Shown one piece after another: positions 46,512 through 58,082 of a stretch of 64,000 nucleotides of DNA (its first letter is position 1; each line of letters begins with the position of its first letter). The stretch comes from Polyporus tsugae (taxonomy: Eukaryota > Basidiomycota > Agaricomycetes > Polyporales > Polyporaceae): NCBI GenBank assembly GCA_024305745.1, contig JAHRBS010000006.1, forward strand, positions 1,304,501 to 1,368,500. The letters run 5' to 3'. The translations under genes were made by a program, and so were the position numbers. Below the pieces are notes generated by a model that was given only the letters and a program-made list of their open reading frames with translations, did not search any database and was not told where the DNA came from.

Positions 46512-47016
46512 ATTTTCCACAGACGGTTCGCCGCGTGTTGTGGTTCCTTGTGCGGAAGGATGAGCTGTATGCAATAGTATGTTGAAGGGGCTGAAGGGGG
46601 TAACGTTGCGCCCTGTTATATAATGGGGCTAACAGGCGATTCCTGCAGGATGTGCACAGCCGCTCAGCATCCAGATAACACGAGACAAGGGCTGTCTCTA
46701 TTGATAACTCAATGAAGGGGCTATACGTAACCACAGGAAACAGCTCTCGCCGGCGCCCATAACGCGATCGCCAAACCCAATCAAAGCCGCTGGTGGCCAG
46801 TGATCTATAAAGGATATCTGCAAGATATCCGGTCAAGCTCTATTTCAATGTGCGTACAGCGGCGCTGCGTCACTCGTCATGCGATAACCATGAAGTACAG
46901 CGTTCGATATCGTGATCAAGGTCTAGCACAAGTCTTTGTCTATCCGTAAGCCGGCAGATCTCACATCGACCCGAGCGATGAACGTACCATCACAAGATAT
47001 ACGAATGCAGCACGGA
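46512..47016. other. Intergenic
   Basis: 505 bp, promoter side of P1 and 3' side of the next F-box gene. A ggatatctgcaagatatcc-type hairpin is seen near 46812. No gene seen. Confidence 0.45.
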
Positions 47017-48706
47017 TCACACATGCACTACCACTCCTGGCGGGGGAATGAACCAGTGGCGCAGCGTCGGCCCGTTCTTCTTGACCTGCACCTCGAAGTT
47101 CTTCTGTCCAGGAGACCGCACAGCCTAACAAGATATGAGGAACCGTATTGAGACAGAGACTGGGAGGAAAAGCGGCTCACGGTCCACGTCCGACCATCCG
47201 CGACCGCCTTGTCGAGATTCGGCTGCCGCGTCATGAGTAGCCGGATGTCGGATTTTGGGATGGGCGCGCGCGACGCGTGGTTGCCATGTGGATCTCCGAC
47301 ATCTGTGATGGTATGTATGCGCTTCGCATGGTAAAGAGAGTCGGCGAACAATGACTGAAGTACACGGGAAGTAAGCCACACAGGAGGCCATGACTGGAGG
47401 ACTAGATCTCGGGAGACACACCATGTCCTTCCCTGGCAAACTCAATTTAAGTGTCTCGAGCTCGACGCATCTGCGACAAAGCGACGACATGCTTTCCTTC
47501 GACAGTGAGCAGTTGCGGACAGAGAGGTGTGTGAGCGTCAAGTGGTGGCTGTTGATGATGTTGGTGACGAACGCGTCCCCCAGGGCGATCTTGTCCGAGA
47601 TCTTGAGCGAGAGCGATTTGAGAGGGCTGGACCATGTCCTCGTCAAATTGATCATCGTTGTCCAAAACGTGGGCACGGAGCTGCCTGGGGTCGGTACACA
47701 TTGTGTATCGATCGCGAGATGGTGCAGACGGGTGAGTGGCGTTATGGCGGCTGGGATTGGGCGAGAGGATTCCTGTCGAGGAGTAAAGAAACGCATACGG
47801 GATAAGAAGTTGAAATCGTACGTAGCTAGTAAACGCCAAGCTTTGAAGTTGTGGCGTGTGAGCAATTAGTGCGAGGATAGAGTGTTGGTCGACCTTGGGG
47901 CACCCAAGTACGTGCAGGCTAGCGAGCGACGGGAGACCTGGTAGGACGGTCATCAGAATATCTGTGCTGAGGGTATGTACGGTCTAGTGATGAAGGTCAG
48001 CATTTGAGGCCACACACCGGGTATGCTGCGCTACGTACATGAAGCGTCAACGAGGTAAGGGACGGCTTGAGGACTTCGCTCCACCTGGGGAGAGCGTCGA
48101 CCACGTTCCACGATGCCGAATCAAGCGTGAGTGAGCGTAGACCCGAGATTTTGGTGACTAGTTCGGCTTGATCTGTGGTGAAGTTGGCAATGATTCTCAT
48201 CTGTTCCAGAGAGACCTTGTCCTGGAGCACGAGCAGGAAGTTGGGCATGATATCGAGGGTGCACGTGAAGGAACCGAGGTTCTTGCACAAGGATATTGTC
48301 CGGATGCAATCATCCATAAATTTAGGCTGTGGAATGAACTTCACAGTTGGAATGGCCCGCAGATCTAGATCTTCTAATGAGCACCTCGGGTTCCCAAATC
48401 GTAGTATCTGGTACTGACCGATATGTCTGACATGATTGGCTAGATTGGTATGTGCTAGTACCGCAGCAAAGGGTGAGATGACCTGGGTATATGCTATCAG
48501 AAAGAGCAGCACAATGTCACACAATGACATACAGGAGGATATCGTTTGGCTTGATTGAGCCCAAAGCTCAGAGTCCTGTAAAGACGGGGTATGACGGCCG
48601 CAAGAAAAGACCTGCTGACAAGCGAAACAGAGACAAGGTCATTTCCAGACAAGTAGGCGAAAATGAGCTGGAGACAGTCCAAGTTGATATTGTCTGCAGA
48701 GACCAT
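47017..48706 (-). CDS. F-box / leucine-rich-repeat-like protein
   Basis: Predicted 470 residues in six exons: 48533..48706, 48039..48482, 47822..47983, 47422..47772, 47181..47354, 47017..47124 (1413 nt, all junctions phase 0). The F-box reads CLQLIFAYLSGNDLVSVSLV, then SRSFLAAVIPRLYRTL. Leucine-rich repeat-like strands follow (LRSLTLDSASW, LPSLASLHVLGCPKVDQHSI, LKSLSLKISDK, LTHLSVRNCSLS, LETLKLSLPGKDM). The last exon gives FEVQVKKNGPTLRHWF. It is a likely SCF adaptor; the target is unknown. Its start lies only 193 bp from the divergent Sds3-like gene. The fact that all introns are phase 0 fits a repeat-built LRR gene. Confidence 0.85.
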
Positions 48707-48899
48707 GGTGGCCAGGGTGGAGGGATGGTTATATGCTGGTGGAGATGGATGTTTGGAACAAGATGCGCGTAAGGGCTTAGACGCCCGGATCAGTTGAGCG
48801 GCCCGTCCGGGAAATGCCGAGTGCGGCCCACGGTGCCAATCGACGGCGGCAGGCTCGCGCTCCTCAACTTCCTGCCTTTGCTCATCGTCGTCCGCGGCG
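48707..48899. promoter_or_regulatory. Short bidirectional promoter region, F-box/LRR and Sds3-like gene
   Basis: 193 bp between divergent start codons. No specific motif was assigned. Confidence 0.4.
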
Positions 48900-51800
48900 A
48901 TGCCGGGCTCCACCGTCTCGCTCGAGTCTCTCAGCTCTCCATCTCCATCCCCGCCTCCCCCAGAAGAACAACAAGACCAAGAGGGGCACTCCAACCATTC
49001 CAACCATAGCGGCGCGGGCCTCGACAGCGGCTCCGAGCTCTCCGAGCTCACCGAAGAAGAACAAGACAACGACGGCGCGAATGAAGACGACTCCTCCCGC
49101 GCAGCGGCGCGCAAGAAGAAGCAGCGCGACCGCGTCGTCCCCCCGCCAATGTGGGACTGGGCCGTGAAGAAGAAGCCCGACAAGAAGGACAGGCCAGACT
49201 GGCACTCCAAGTTCGAGGAGGAAGAGGAAGAGGAAGAGCAGGCCGGCCCTGCGGAGGCCATGGAAGAGGAGGAGGAGGACGACCAGGCAAGGGACTTGGG
49301 CTCCGACCCCGTCCTCACTCCCGACCACGAAGAAGGGGCGCTCAGCGACAACGACATGGACGACGACGAGAACGAGGAGGAGCCTCCGGAAGACGAGGGT
49401 GAGTCCGCAGACGAAGCTCCACCCCCCATGGATGGCGACGCTCCCAACGGAGACGTGTCGGGCGACGAGGTCGATGATCCCGAGAACGCGGACCTGTACC
49501 CCGACCCGCTCGACGTCCAGCAGTCGCCTAAACCGGTGGCGTCACCTGACCTTACCGACGACGAGATCGACGACGAGAACGTTGGCGAGGACGAGGTGGA
49601 GGACGACGACGTTCCGGACACCGGAGAGGCGACCAAGGAAGGGTCAGAGGTCGACGAGGAAGAGGAAGAAATCCCCGCAGACGACGCTGAGATCCCTGCC
49701 GACGATGAGCCGCCGACGACCGAGGCCGTTACCCCTGCGGATGGCATCGTGGACGCGATCGACGCGGACCTGGATGCAACAATGGACGTGGATGCCGTGC
49801 AGCCCGTGCTCATGTCCCCCGTTGCCGTCGCGGCCTCTTCGATCATGGCTGGTGCGAGTCTCCTCCAGCCGCCATCTCCATCGTCTTCGCAACCCTCGAC
49901 CCCCTCCGCGTCGCGACACTCCTCGCGCTATCCTTCCGCAGAACCAGAGCCTGAGCAAGATGTACCTTCCGAACCCGAGGTCGAGCCTGAGCCGGAGCGC
50001 AAGCCTTCTGGACGCGCGGCGAGGACCAGGAAAGCCAAGGGTCGCACACGCGCTGCGCGCAGGTCGAGAGCTGCTGCTGCCGCGGAAGCAGGAGACCCAG
50101 ATCTCGACGCGCACCACGCGGAGCTCCCAGACGGCGAAGGCGTGGACGGAGAGGAGCTAGATGTCGCCACGCCTGAGCTTGACCTCGATGCCGACATGCA
50201 GCCCGCGCACCGCGCCGAAGCGCTCGATGTACTCGCCGGGATCGAGCTCAAGTTCGCGCTACTCCGCGAACGGCTGTACGTGGAGAAGATGGATTCGCTT
50301 GCGTGGGAGGAGGGGCTGATCGCGGATGGTGCGTTGTGTTTGTTATGTTGGCTCGCTGTGGGTCTAAAGGCGTCTGTTGGGATGCGCGTGGGCAGGGACG
50401 CACCCGGAGTTGCTGCATCTGCAGGCGGAACTATCGAGCCGGCGCGACAAGCGTTTAGAACTTGCAGCGCGGAGGCGCGATTACGAGTCTGCGAGCGTGG
50501 CGAAACGCCGACGATTGAACGAGTCGGGTGCTTGGAGTACATGGAGTGTAAGTTGCATTTGTGTTTAGTTTTCAGTTTTGGCTGACTGACCCCGTGCTTG
50601 CAGAACGACAGAGACCAGCTGCAGGCCCAGATGATCGCCGAAACCAACGGGAAGAAGCGCAAGCTGGAGCGTGAACGACGAACGTTGGAGCGTCCCCAGC
50701 CAGGTAAGTGACATGAGCCTATATGGCGAGTTTTACTAAGATTGGTCAATAGTGCGTCGCTTCCCTCTGCCACTACATGACGTCCCTCCCGCGCCATCCT
50801 TGCGTGACATTGTCAAGTCGAGCCCCTTCGGTCTTCCGGAATCCACGTCCGCTCTCGCCAAACGCACGTCGTGCAAGAAGGAATCAGCCCCTCAGACACC
50901 TCTCGCGTATCCAACGCTCGCACCGCTATCGCGGGGCGAGATTATGCACGACTTCGACCTCTTCTACTCCCACCGACATGTCCCAGTCGGCTACGACCCG
51001 CATCGTAACATGCCTGGCTTGATGAATGCTGTTTTAGGCGGCGTGCCTCACGGAATCGATGCATACGCCATTGGTGTTCCCGTCATGGATGGGCCGAATC
51101 GCTTTGGGCCGCCGATACAACACCAGCATATGCAGGGATTTGCGCCTCCTCCACGGCTTCCACATCAACACTCCGCGCCGCCCGGCGCTCCTCCCCATAT
51201 CTCCCACCACCAGCTTCAGATGGAGCAGGAGATGCAGATGCGCCAGGCATCTGGCGTGCCGCACCTGCATATGCAACAGTTCGGAGGTGGTCCAGTCAAC
51301 GGGCCTGGGATACTGATGAGGCGCTCCATCTCTCCCGTTCCTCTCAATGGTGCCGGACCTGGCTCCTCAGTCCCTATGACTCTTGGAGGGGGACCAGTAC
51401 CACCAGGCTTCTCAAATCTCAAGGCGAATGGATGGACCGGACCCGGGAAAGACTCGAAACGGATTAACGGAGAGAGCGAGGGCCGCGACCGGGAACGCAT
51501 GACGGACGTCATGTCCCAGAGAGACAAAGAGCGCATAGAGCGAGAGCGAGCACTGCGCGACCTTGACCGTGAGCGCGAGCAGGAGGCCGAGCGCGCCTAC
51601 CGCATGTCCCATGCCCCATCGCGACATTCAGCGCACCAGCATCCTCACCAGCACGTCCAGAGCAATGCACAAGGGCCAGCTGCGCACCATCATGGGCCTC
51701 ACAACCACCAGCACCATCATCATCACGTCCACCATCATCATCATGGCCCCGCAAACCAAGGATTCTCGGGGCCCGGTGGCGGCCATGCGCCTCCCATGCC

Positions 51801-52782
51801 AGGCTTGCCGCCTAATGGGGGTGCTGGACCTGCTGTGCAAACCCTGAGTCCGCGAGGTGGGCGTGAGTTCGAGCAACGGCGGCCCCGCTCGGGCGCGCCC
51901 ACCGAGGTCATCGAGTTGTCTGCCCCACCCCAGAAGCAGCCTGCCAACTCGCCGCCGATGTCCGCGTTCTGGAACGGCGAACCGCTGCCTCCGGGGCAGC
52001 GTCTGCCAAGCGAGCGCGAACGTGAGCGGGAGAGAGCACCACCAGGTCCGTTGGGTCCACCACAGCCTGACGTTCATGACCGCCTGATGACGCCGTTTAC
52101 GATGGGGCCCTCACAGATTCCAAGAGATCCCTCCTCAACTGGGTCACCGCGGAAGCTGCACGGAGCAGCAGGCGCTTCTAACCCCTCGCAGTCTATGCCC
52201 CCCTCCCGCCGCGGTTCATGGTCCGCTGAGGATCAACCACGCCCTTCGTCTGCCGCCCTAGGACTTGGGGGCTCTGGTATCGCTTCGGGAAGCCAGAGAC
52301 TGGGCGGATCTCGTCTTCCCCAACCCCCCTCGACATCATCCTACCATAGCTCGTTCGGCTCTCCTCCAAGCAGCAATGGACGCGTGCTGCCGCATCCATC
52401 GAGCCCATCCGCGTTCGCTGGCCCGCTTCGTTCTCCCATGCGTTCCAACCAACCAGGGCGGATGCCTCTCGGCGGCCCGCTGTCGCCGCCCCCAGTGGTG
52501 CCTCGAAGCCCTCGCCGTGCCGGAAGCCCAGGTGCGAAGCACCCCCGCGCGGCGTCCCCGGGTCTCCCGAAGCCCCTTCCGAAGCTGGGTGGGTTTCCGA
52601 TGCCCGAGTCTGGGAACTACGTGCTTCCGAATGGAGCTCTGCATCCTTCATCGTCTTCATCGGGCCCGGTGATGCTCCCGCCGCCCCCAACGGCTTTGGC
52701 CCCGCCTCGCACGAACAGCGTGCTCGTGGAGAAGGTTGTCGGGCCCTCACGCACGAAGGCGGTCCCCGTCGATGGCTCCTGA
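48900..52782 (+). CDS. Sds3/Dep1-like subunit of an Rpd3L-type histone deacetylase complex
   Basis: Predicted 1236 residues in four exons: 48900..50328, 50396..50547, 50604..50703, 50753..52782 (3711 nt). The first about 420 residues are extremely acidic (long Glu/Asp runs), then comes an Ala/Arg-rich basic patch (GRAARTRKAKGRTRAARRSR). The Sds3-like core spans the exon junctions: IELKFALLRERLYVEKMDSL, then GTHPELLHLQAELSSRRDKR, LELAARRRDYE and NDRDQLQAQMIAETNGKKRK. In yeast, Sds3 and Dep1 hold the Rpd3L deacetylase together through this helical region. The C-terminal half is low-complexity: Pro/Gly/Ser-rich, with an Arg/Glu-rich helix near RDKERIERERALRDLDRERE and a striking histidine-rich tract. 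It is much longer than yeast Sds3 (about 330 residues), so the tails are a fungal extension. Which of the two subunits it represents is not resolved. Confidence 0.82.
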
Positions 52783-53459
52783 TTCGCGCGCATAGACCCC
52801 ATTGGACTGTGACTATCTGGAATCTGATGGACGCTCAAGAGGTGGTATCCATGAACATCGGAAGCCTATGTATACCGATCGTACATCTCGTTTTCTATAG
52901 CTAGCTATACTCGTCTTACTCTTTACGCTCTGCTCTCGAGTCTCGTGCACACACATATGTACATAACTGGATTTCCTCGCCTGTTTCGGTGTATGGTGAC
53001 ACTAATGGCGAATCTTGGTTTTTCGACGTGCATGGTGTACACGACGTTTTGCTGTTAGGGCACGAAATGTGCGAGGTCCGAATTGTCACGGCGGAGGTTG
53101 CCGGCACGGCGACGGTCGGGAGTTTGACCGTAATTGACGTTTCTCCTGACTGCGTTCTATGCACTTGTGCTCCTTGCAAGCTTTCCGCAACCAGTTTTCT
53201 GGTCTGGTCCTTTACGCAGGCTCTCCACTTGCATGAATCACGCCTTGATATATGCGTTACGCCGACCAAGTTGCACTGGCACTCGCGGTGCTAATCACTG
53301 TCGCATCCGCAGGAAAATTGAACGTCACTGGCAAGACCCAATTGTTATTGGTCAAGGTTCGCGGTTATGGGGTCCATCTCCACAAGTTGCAGTTGCTGCT
53401 CTGCCCATTTAAGGTGACTAACCCCCTATCCCGCGAGGGACATCTTTCCTTGTACCCCC
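52783..53459. other. Intergenic
   Basis: 677 bp between the Sds3-like gene and the DUF6534-like gene. A 131-codon plus-strand frame starting at 53252 overlaps the start of the next gene but has no family support. Confidence 0.45.
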
Positions 53460-55525
53460 ATGGCCAACCCTGCGGAAGGGTTCTTGGGCGCCCTCTTAGT
53501 GATGTCTTTCATTGCTTGCATGTACGTATGTTCTCGCGATGTCTCGAACACGCTTACACTCCGGGGGAAACAACAGACTATATGGCATCACCATCGTCCA
53601 AACTTTCATCTACTTCCAAACGTATCCAAACGACACTAACCTCTTAAAATCTCTCGTATGTCCCACAAAGCGTATCCGTTGTCATCACGTCGCTGACCGC
53701 GCGCGAGCTCCTTATAGGTGATATGGGTGTTGTGAGTAGTCAGACATCCACTGCAGCACGTCTAACAATCAGATACATGTTCCCATCGCAGCATCCTGGA
53801 GACATCGCATACCGTCTTCGCCATAGTCATTGTGTATCACTTCCTCGTCGCGAACTTTGGGAACGTCGGGGTATGGGGGCCTCATTGGTATGTTCAGCCT
53901 TCGTTCTCCCCATGCGTGAGGCAAGTTCAGCATTAACGTTTCACGGCGCCGCATCAGGAGTTTGGGCGTGAGTTGTGAGTTCGATATTCCGTGTGCTACG
54001 CCAACATTTTTTTTTCGACCCTGCCTTTCTGCAGGCTGTTACCCTACTCCAAGTATGTACGCTCTTCTCTTTAGGTTCCCTCGCAGTCTTTGATCAATTG
54101 GTATAGGTGCTCATCGCAAGCACAGTTGAAGCGTGAGTGTCCACGCTGTAGAATCAATGTTAGATCGACACTCATTCGTCTATCAGTATCTATGTGAGAC
54201 GGATCTGGTTTGGTTCGTGGCCAGCAGTGCCCTCATATGCTCACGCGAGTCGCTCACTACTGGTTTTACTAACAGTCAGCAGGAGCGCAAGGTTTCTTAC
54301 GAGCGTCTTAGTATGCTTCAAGCAAGTTGTTTCGCCAGAACCATGGCTGATGCTGTATCCACAGTCGTTCATCGTATTCTCTAGATTCGGCAAATCATAT
54401 CCTCCGCCATTTGGTATTGCATGAGTACTCATAACGGTGTCAATCCATAGCGGTCGGCTTGGTAGGAGCAAGCAGCGTGTACGCTACTTCACCTAGTAAT
54501 TATCCGGTTGGAACTTATCAAGACCTTCGACAGCCTTGCCTTCACCTCGTGGAGCACCTCCAGGATACGCGACTGGCTTTTGGTATGCCATCCCCAAACT
54601 GAGTCTCGTTGACGTCTCGTCTCAAGAGGTTCCACCGCAGCCCATCGTCACCTTGTCACTGAGTCTCGGAGCCTTCACGGATATCTCGATCGTGATCGTC
54701 TTCTCTTTTTACATGTTGCGGGGACGCAGCCAATATGCCCGGTATGTTCAGGTGGTCGATACCTGCTGTTGTTGATGAATTTGACCGACTCCTCATGATG
54801 TCTTCTAGGGTATCGAAGACCTTGATGAACCTGCTCATGCTGTATGCCATCAATACTGGCGCTGCAACTGCGTATGTTGCGTCTCTACTATTTCGCCGAC
54901 CCAGCTTACAACTATCCCTTGAAGCGCCACATCTCTCTCCGTCGTGATCGTGGTATGTCGCATGTGTTTGCCAGAGCTTGTTCGTGTCATCTTTACCATC
55001 CTTGCCGCTGCAAAGTATGCCTCAGTACACATCACTCTAGCATCCACCGGTCTAGCTGAGATTGGGGCAAAGTGTACGCATCCCCCCGATGTGCAAGGGC
55101 TGTCATGTCCACAACTCACGCGTCCTCGTCTGGCCAACCGCAGTGTACGCCAACTCGTTCATAGGAAGGTAGACGTCACCACAGCCTCCAAGTTCCCTAC
55201 CGGTGTGCCCGCGCTGACAAAAACTTGGGGGCGTGACTAGCCTGAACTCCCGCGCATATCTGCGAAACAGGGACCTCAATCGAGCCTACAGCGGCTTCGG
55301 GCCGAGTGTCAGCGATGTCGAATTCGCAACCTTTCCTTCCGAGGTGCGTGTCCCTCGCCCTGAAGTGCGCTGGCTAATTACGCTCCCGTATAGGATCCTC
55401 ACTCCCTAACCGCGCCCGGGCCGTCGGTGGTTCACGTCGAATACAGCAGTAGTACAGCGTACGAATCTGCCGGTACGCCAGGCCAAGACGGTGCGTCAGA
55501 CGAAGGCCGCAGTACGCGAGTGTAA
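53460..55525 (+). CDS. DUF6534-like seven-span membrane protein, many small exons
   Basis: Exons traced: 53460..53521, 53577..53655, 53718..53731, 53792..53887, 53958..53967, 54035..54052, 54107..54132, one from 54187, and others up to the stop at 55525. The product starts MANPAEGFLGALLVMSF, then ILYGITIVQTFIYFQTYPND, ILETSHTVFAIVIVYHFLVA, GPHWSLG, VRRIW, LIKTFDSLAFTSWS, FTDISIVIVFSFYMLRGRSQ, LLMLYAINTGAAT and LYANSFIGSLNSRAYLRNRD. It ends with a Ser/Thr-rich cytoplasmic tail. The order of these blocks (GALL, YGxTxxQTYxY, LDTxH, RxWxLS, DIxI, NTG, LYxNSLLAxLNxR) is that of the basidiomycete DUF6534 membrane family, of unknown function. The part from 54187 to 54560 and the exon before GLAEIGAK are not firmly resolved, so a local frame break there cannot be excluded. 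Confidence 0.65.
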
Positions 55526-55787
55526 CCCTCTGTTTGTACTCCCAAGTTTGAATCGCTATCTTCAACCTCGTCTTCTGTGAATCGTTGTGCGCCAAGGTTG
55601 TTTCTCGGGTGCCTCGTGCTTCTCCCTATGTGGTTGGAATTTTTGTGCTTTAGGTGGTAGTAGTAAGCTCCACGGACTACTAGTAAACTATTGCGTCAGG
55701 GGGAGCCGAGTGGCGTTCCCGTCCGTGTGCCTGCGATTGGCCACACCATTCATCTCCGCATTCTCCAGCGTTTGGCTGGTAGTGGTC

Positions 55788-57725
55788 CTACGCGTCGCCC
55801 TCGACGCGCTCCTCGATAGATTGCAGAAGACCGGAGTTGTTCCTCAGGCGCTTTGAGCTCCGTCCCGTCTGGCTGGAGCTCTTGCGCTTCGGGTCGACGA
55901 CAGTCGCACTGGGAACGCCAGCCGCAAGTGCCCCGGACGTCGACGAACCCGCGCTGCCATCGGACTTTTGGTTGGAACCGCTGGTCGCCCTTGGTTTGGC
56001 ACCGGATCCTGCGCCGGAGGCTTTAGTGGCAACCTGCCTAGAGCGCCGTGTGGCCATGGGATTCGGGGGGTTCGGGATGCGGCGTAGATGGCCAGGATCC
56101 AACGCAATGTCGTCGTGGTCGGCGAGGTACTGGAGGATAAGACGCTGTACGGCCTCGTGGAGATGATCGTGCTGAAGATCATCGGCAAAGAAAGCGTACT
56201 CTGGACGAATCTGCCGGGATATGTTGTAGAGCAAAGTACCCACGTCCTTCATGTCGCCAAGGAATTGCGCTCGCCATGCCTCCTCGGTCTGCTTCAGTGT
56301 GAGCTCGCGGGGATCTGTATAACAGGAAGGGTTGTCCGGGATTATGTGGGAGAGGAGATTGGTCCAGGTAGCTTGGAAGGGTTGCACCGCCGTCGGCTCT
56401 TCCTCGGCTCCTTTCGGACGCACATCAAGGAGGACCGATACCATAGACCAGTAGACCGACTCGACGTCGTGTTCAGGTCGATGGCGAAACGCTCGTGGCG
56501 TGTCGAACTCTTCTAAATCCGGTGGACAGGCTCCATGTCGTGTGAATTTCGTGTCGTTGTACCGATCATAACGTGTCTCCCCGTGTGCGCTGATGTAAAA
56601 CTTGCGAACGGTGTCCGAAAGTTTGGGCATGGATGGGATAAAGCGGTTTCCGAAGTCCGTGAGGACTCGACCTGTACACACGCTGCGAGAAATACATCGG
56701 TGTACCCTATGGGCGAAGGTTAGATTGTGGTACACAGTAAGTAACAGATGTAGTACGTACGGTGCGGTGCATAAGTTCCTGGGGTTTGGTGACCCAGTAG
56801 TCCAGCAGCGCTGCATTATCGTAATCAATGACGAGGCACGCCGGGAAGCGGTCTTCGACGGGCCTAACATAACGTTGGCATGGCTCCCGAAGCAGAATAA
56901 TGACGACAACCTACCGGTTCTGCCCGGATAGTACATCTTGAACTGTCGGCGGTGAGTTGTTATTAATCTGTCGCCCGTCCATGCTACCCCAAACGGGATA
57001 CATGAGGGTGTTGTGGGCGCTCATATCACGGTGAAGGATGCTCCGCCGAATGAGTTTGGTGCGATGTACTGTAAATAAGGTTAAAAAAAACTCCGCAAGT
57101 CTTCTTGGAGGCTGTTTGACACATACCTTCAAGAGCGTCGTACGTCGCTTTCAAGAGGCCATTGAGCGTCTTGGCCTTCAGAAGACGAGACCCAGTGTTC
57201 AAGAGTGCGAAGTGCGCTCTTGACCTCTCCGCCACCGGTCCCTTCAGAACGAACCTGATGCTGCCCTCGTAGCCCTCGGGGCGCACGACACAAAGCGGGT
57301 CGGCCTCCGCGTGAAGGTGCCCAAGGAGCTCGTTGACTGTCCGAGCTGTGAATAGGCAAGAGCTAGTAATGCTCAGAAATGTGGCCCCATCCCTTGGACC
57401 AGACGTGACATGGTCGTTGAAGTCCTGTGTTGTGACGCCGTTGTACTCTGCAAGAGGAACTACACCAAAACCGTCGTCATAAGTATGCTGCAGAAGATCA
57501 TCCCTGCTAGCTAAGGGCGGCCGAGAAAGTGAGGCCCCGGGCAGCTGTCTGGATAACAATGGACTCACCCCTTGTGTCCACTGCGCTAAATGGGTTCGTT
57601 CGGCGCCCCCACGGCATTCCCGCAAACATGAACGGGCGATATGCGGGTGGCGGAGGAGTTCCAGCGCCACTCGGATGCTCGACGGATAACATCGGATTGT
57701 GGGACCCGGGGAATACGACCATCAT
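55788..57725 (-). pseudogene. FunK1 kinase copy E: mosaic of short and long forms, frameshifted
   Basis: The start at 57725 gives MMVVFPGSHNPMLSVEHPSG and then FAGMPWGRRTN, the short-form N-terminus. The frame shifts between RGESIVIQ and SRDDLLQHTYDDGFG near 57540 (a cryptic GTGAGT..TAG intron there is an alternative). After FTARTVNELL, the short-form version of the segment before the HRD exon, the text jumps back to GHLHAEADPLCVVRPEGYEG of the long form and repeats the segment as LLKAKTLNGLLKATYDALEG. The HRD loop is kept (ILHRDMSAHNTLMYP), as is VIDYDNAALL. In the next exon, GTPMYI has lost two bases near 56695, breaking the frame before SRSVCTGRV. The remaining 300 codons to 55788, including the basic tail (DPKRKSSSQTGRSSKRLR), stay open. 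Confidence 0.85.
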
Positions 57726-58082
57726 CTTCAAGCGATACGCGTTCCAGCGTTGCTACGAATTCGGGGTGTGGAAGAGTGCTTGTGCAGTTCTTTGAGGACG
57801 GTGGTTAAGGAGGTGGTGATCGTCCGTGTTCAACTTGCACCTGACGGCCGCCGGGCCGTGTTGGGCAGATGGGCGCTAAGGACACCATTCTGTTTCCAAG
57901 TCCCCGCGTCGTTTGATTTTCCTGTTTCGACTTAGAATGAGAACGCACGAGCGGAATGTGGAGAAAGGTACTGACCTCGCCCCTCGGTTTACCAGAGCCT
58001 CGGCGGTCCCTGGAATGCCGGCTCGCGCGATAGGTAGAGTTGCAGCCCGTTGGCTGAATCCTTACACATCCGACGAATCACG
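57726..58082. other. Intergenic
   Basis: 357 bp between FunK1 copy E and the next F-box gene; contains the former promoter of copy E. No other feature seen. Confidence 0.45.

Noticed and set aside
48497..49846. 449-codon minus-strand ORF, Ser/Thr-rich
   Set aside because: It is the antisense shadow of the acidic low-complexity first exon of the Sds3-like gene; Glu/Asp codons read backwards give Ser codons.
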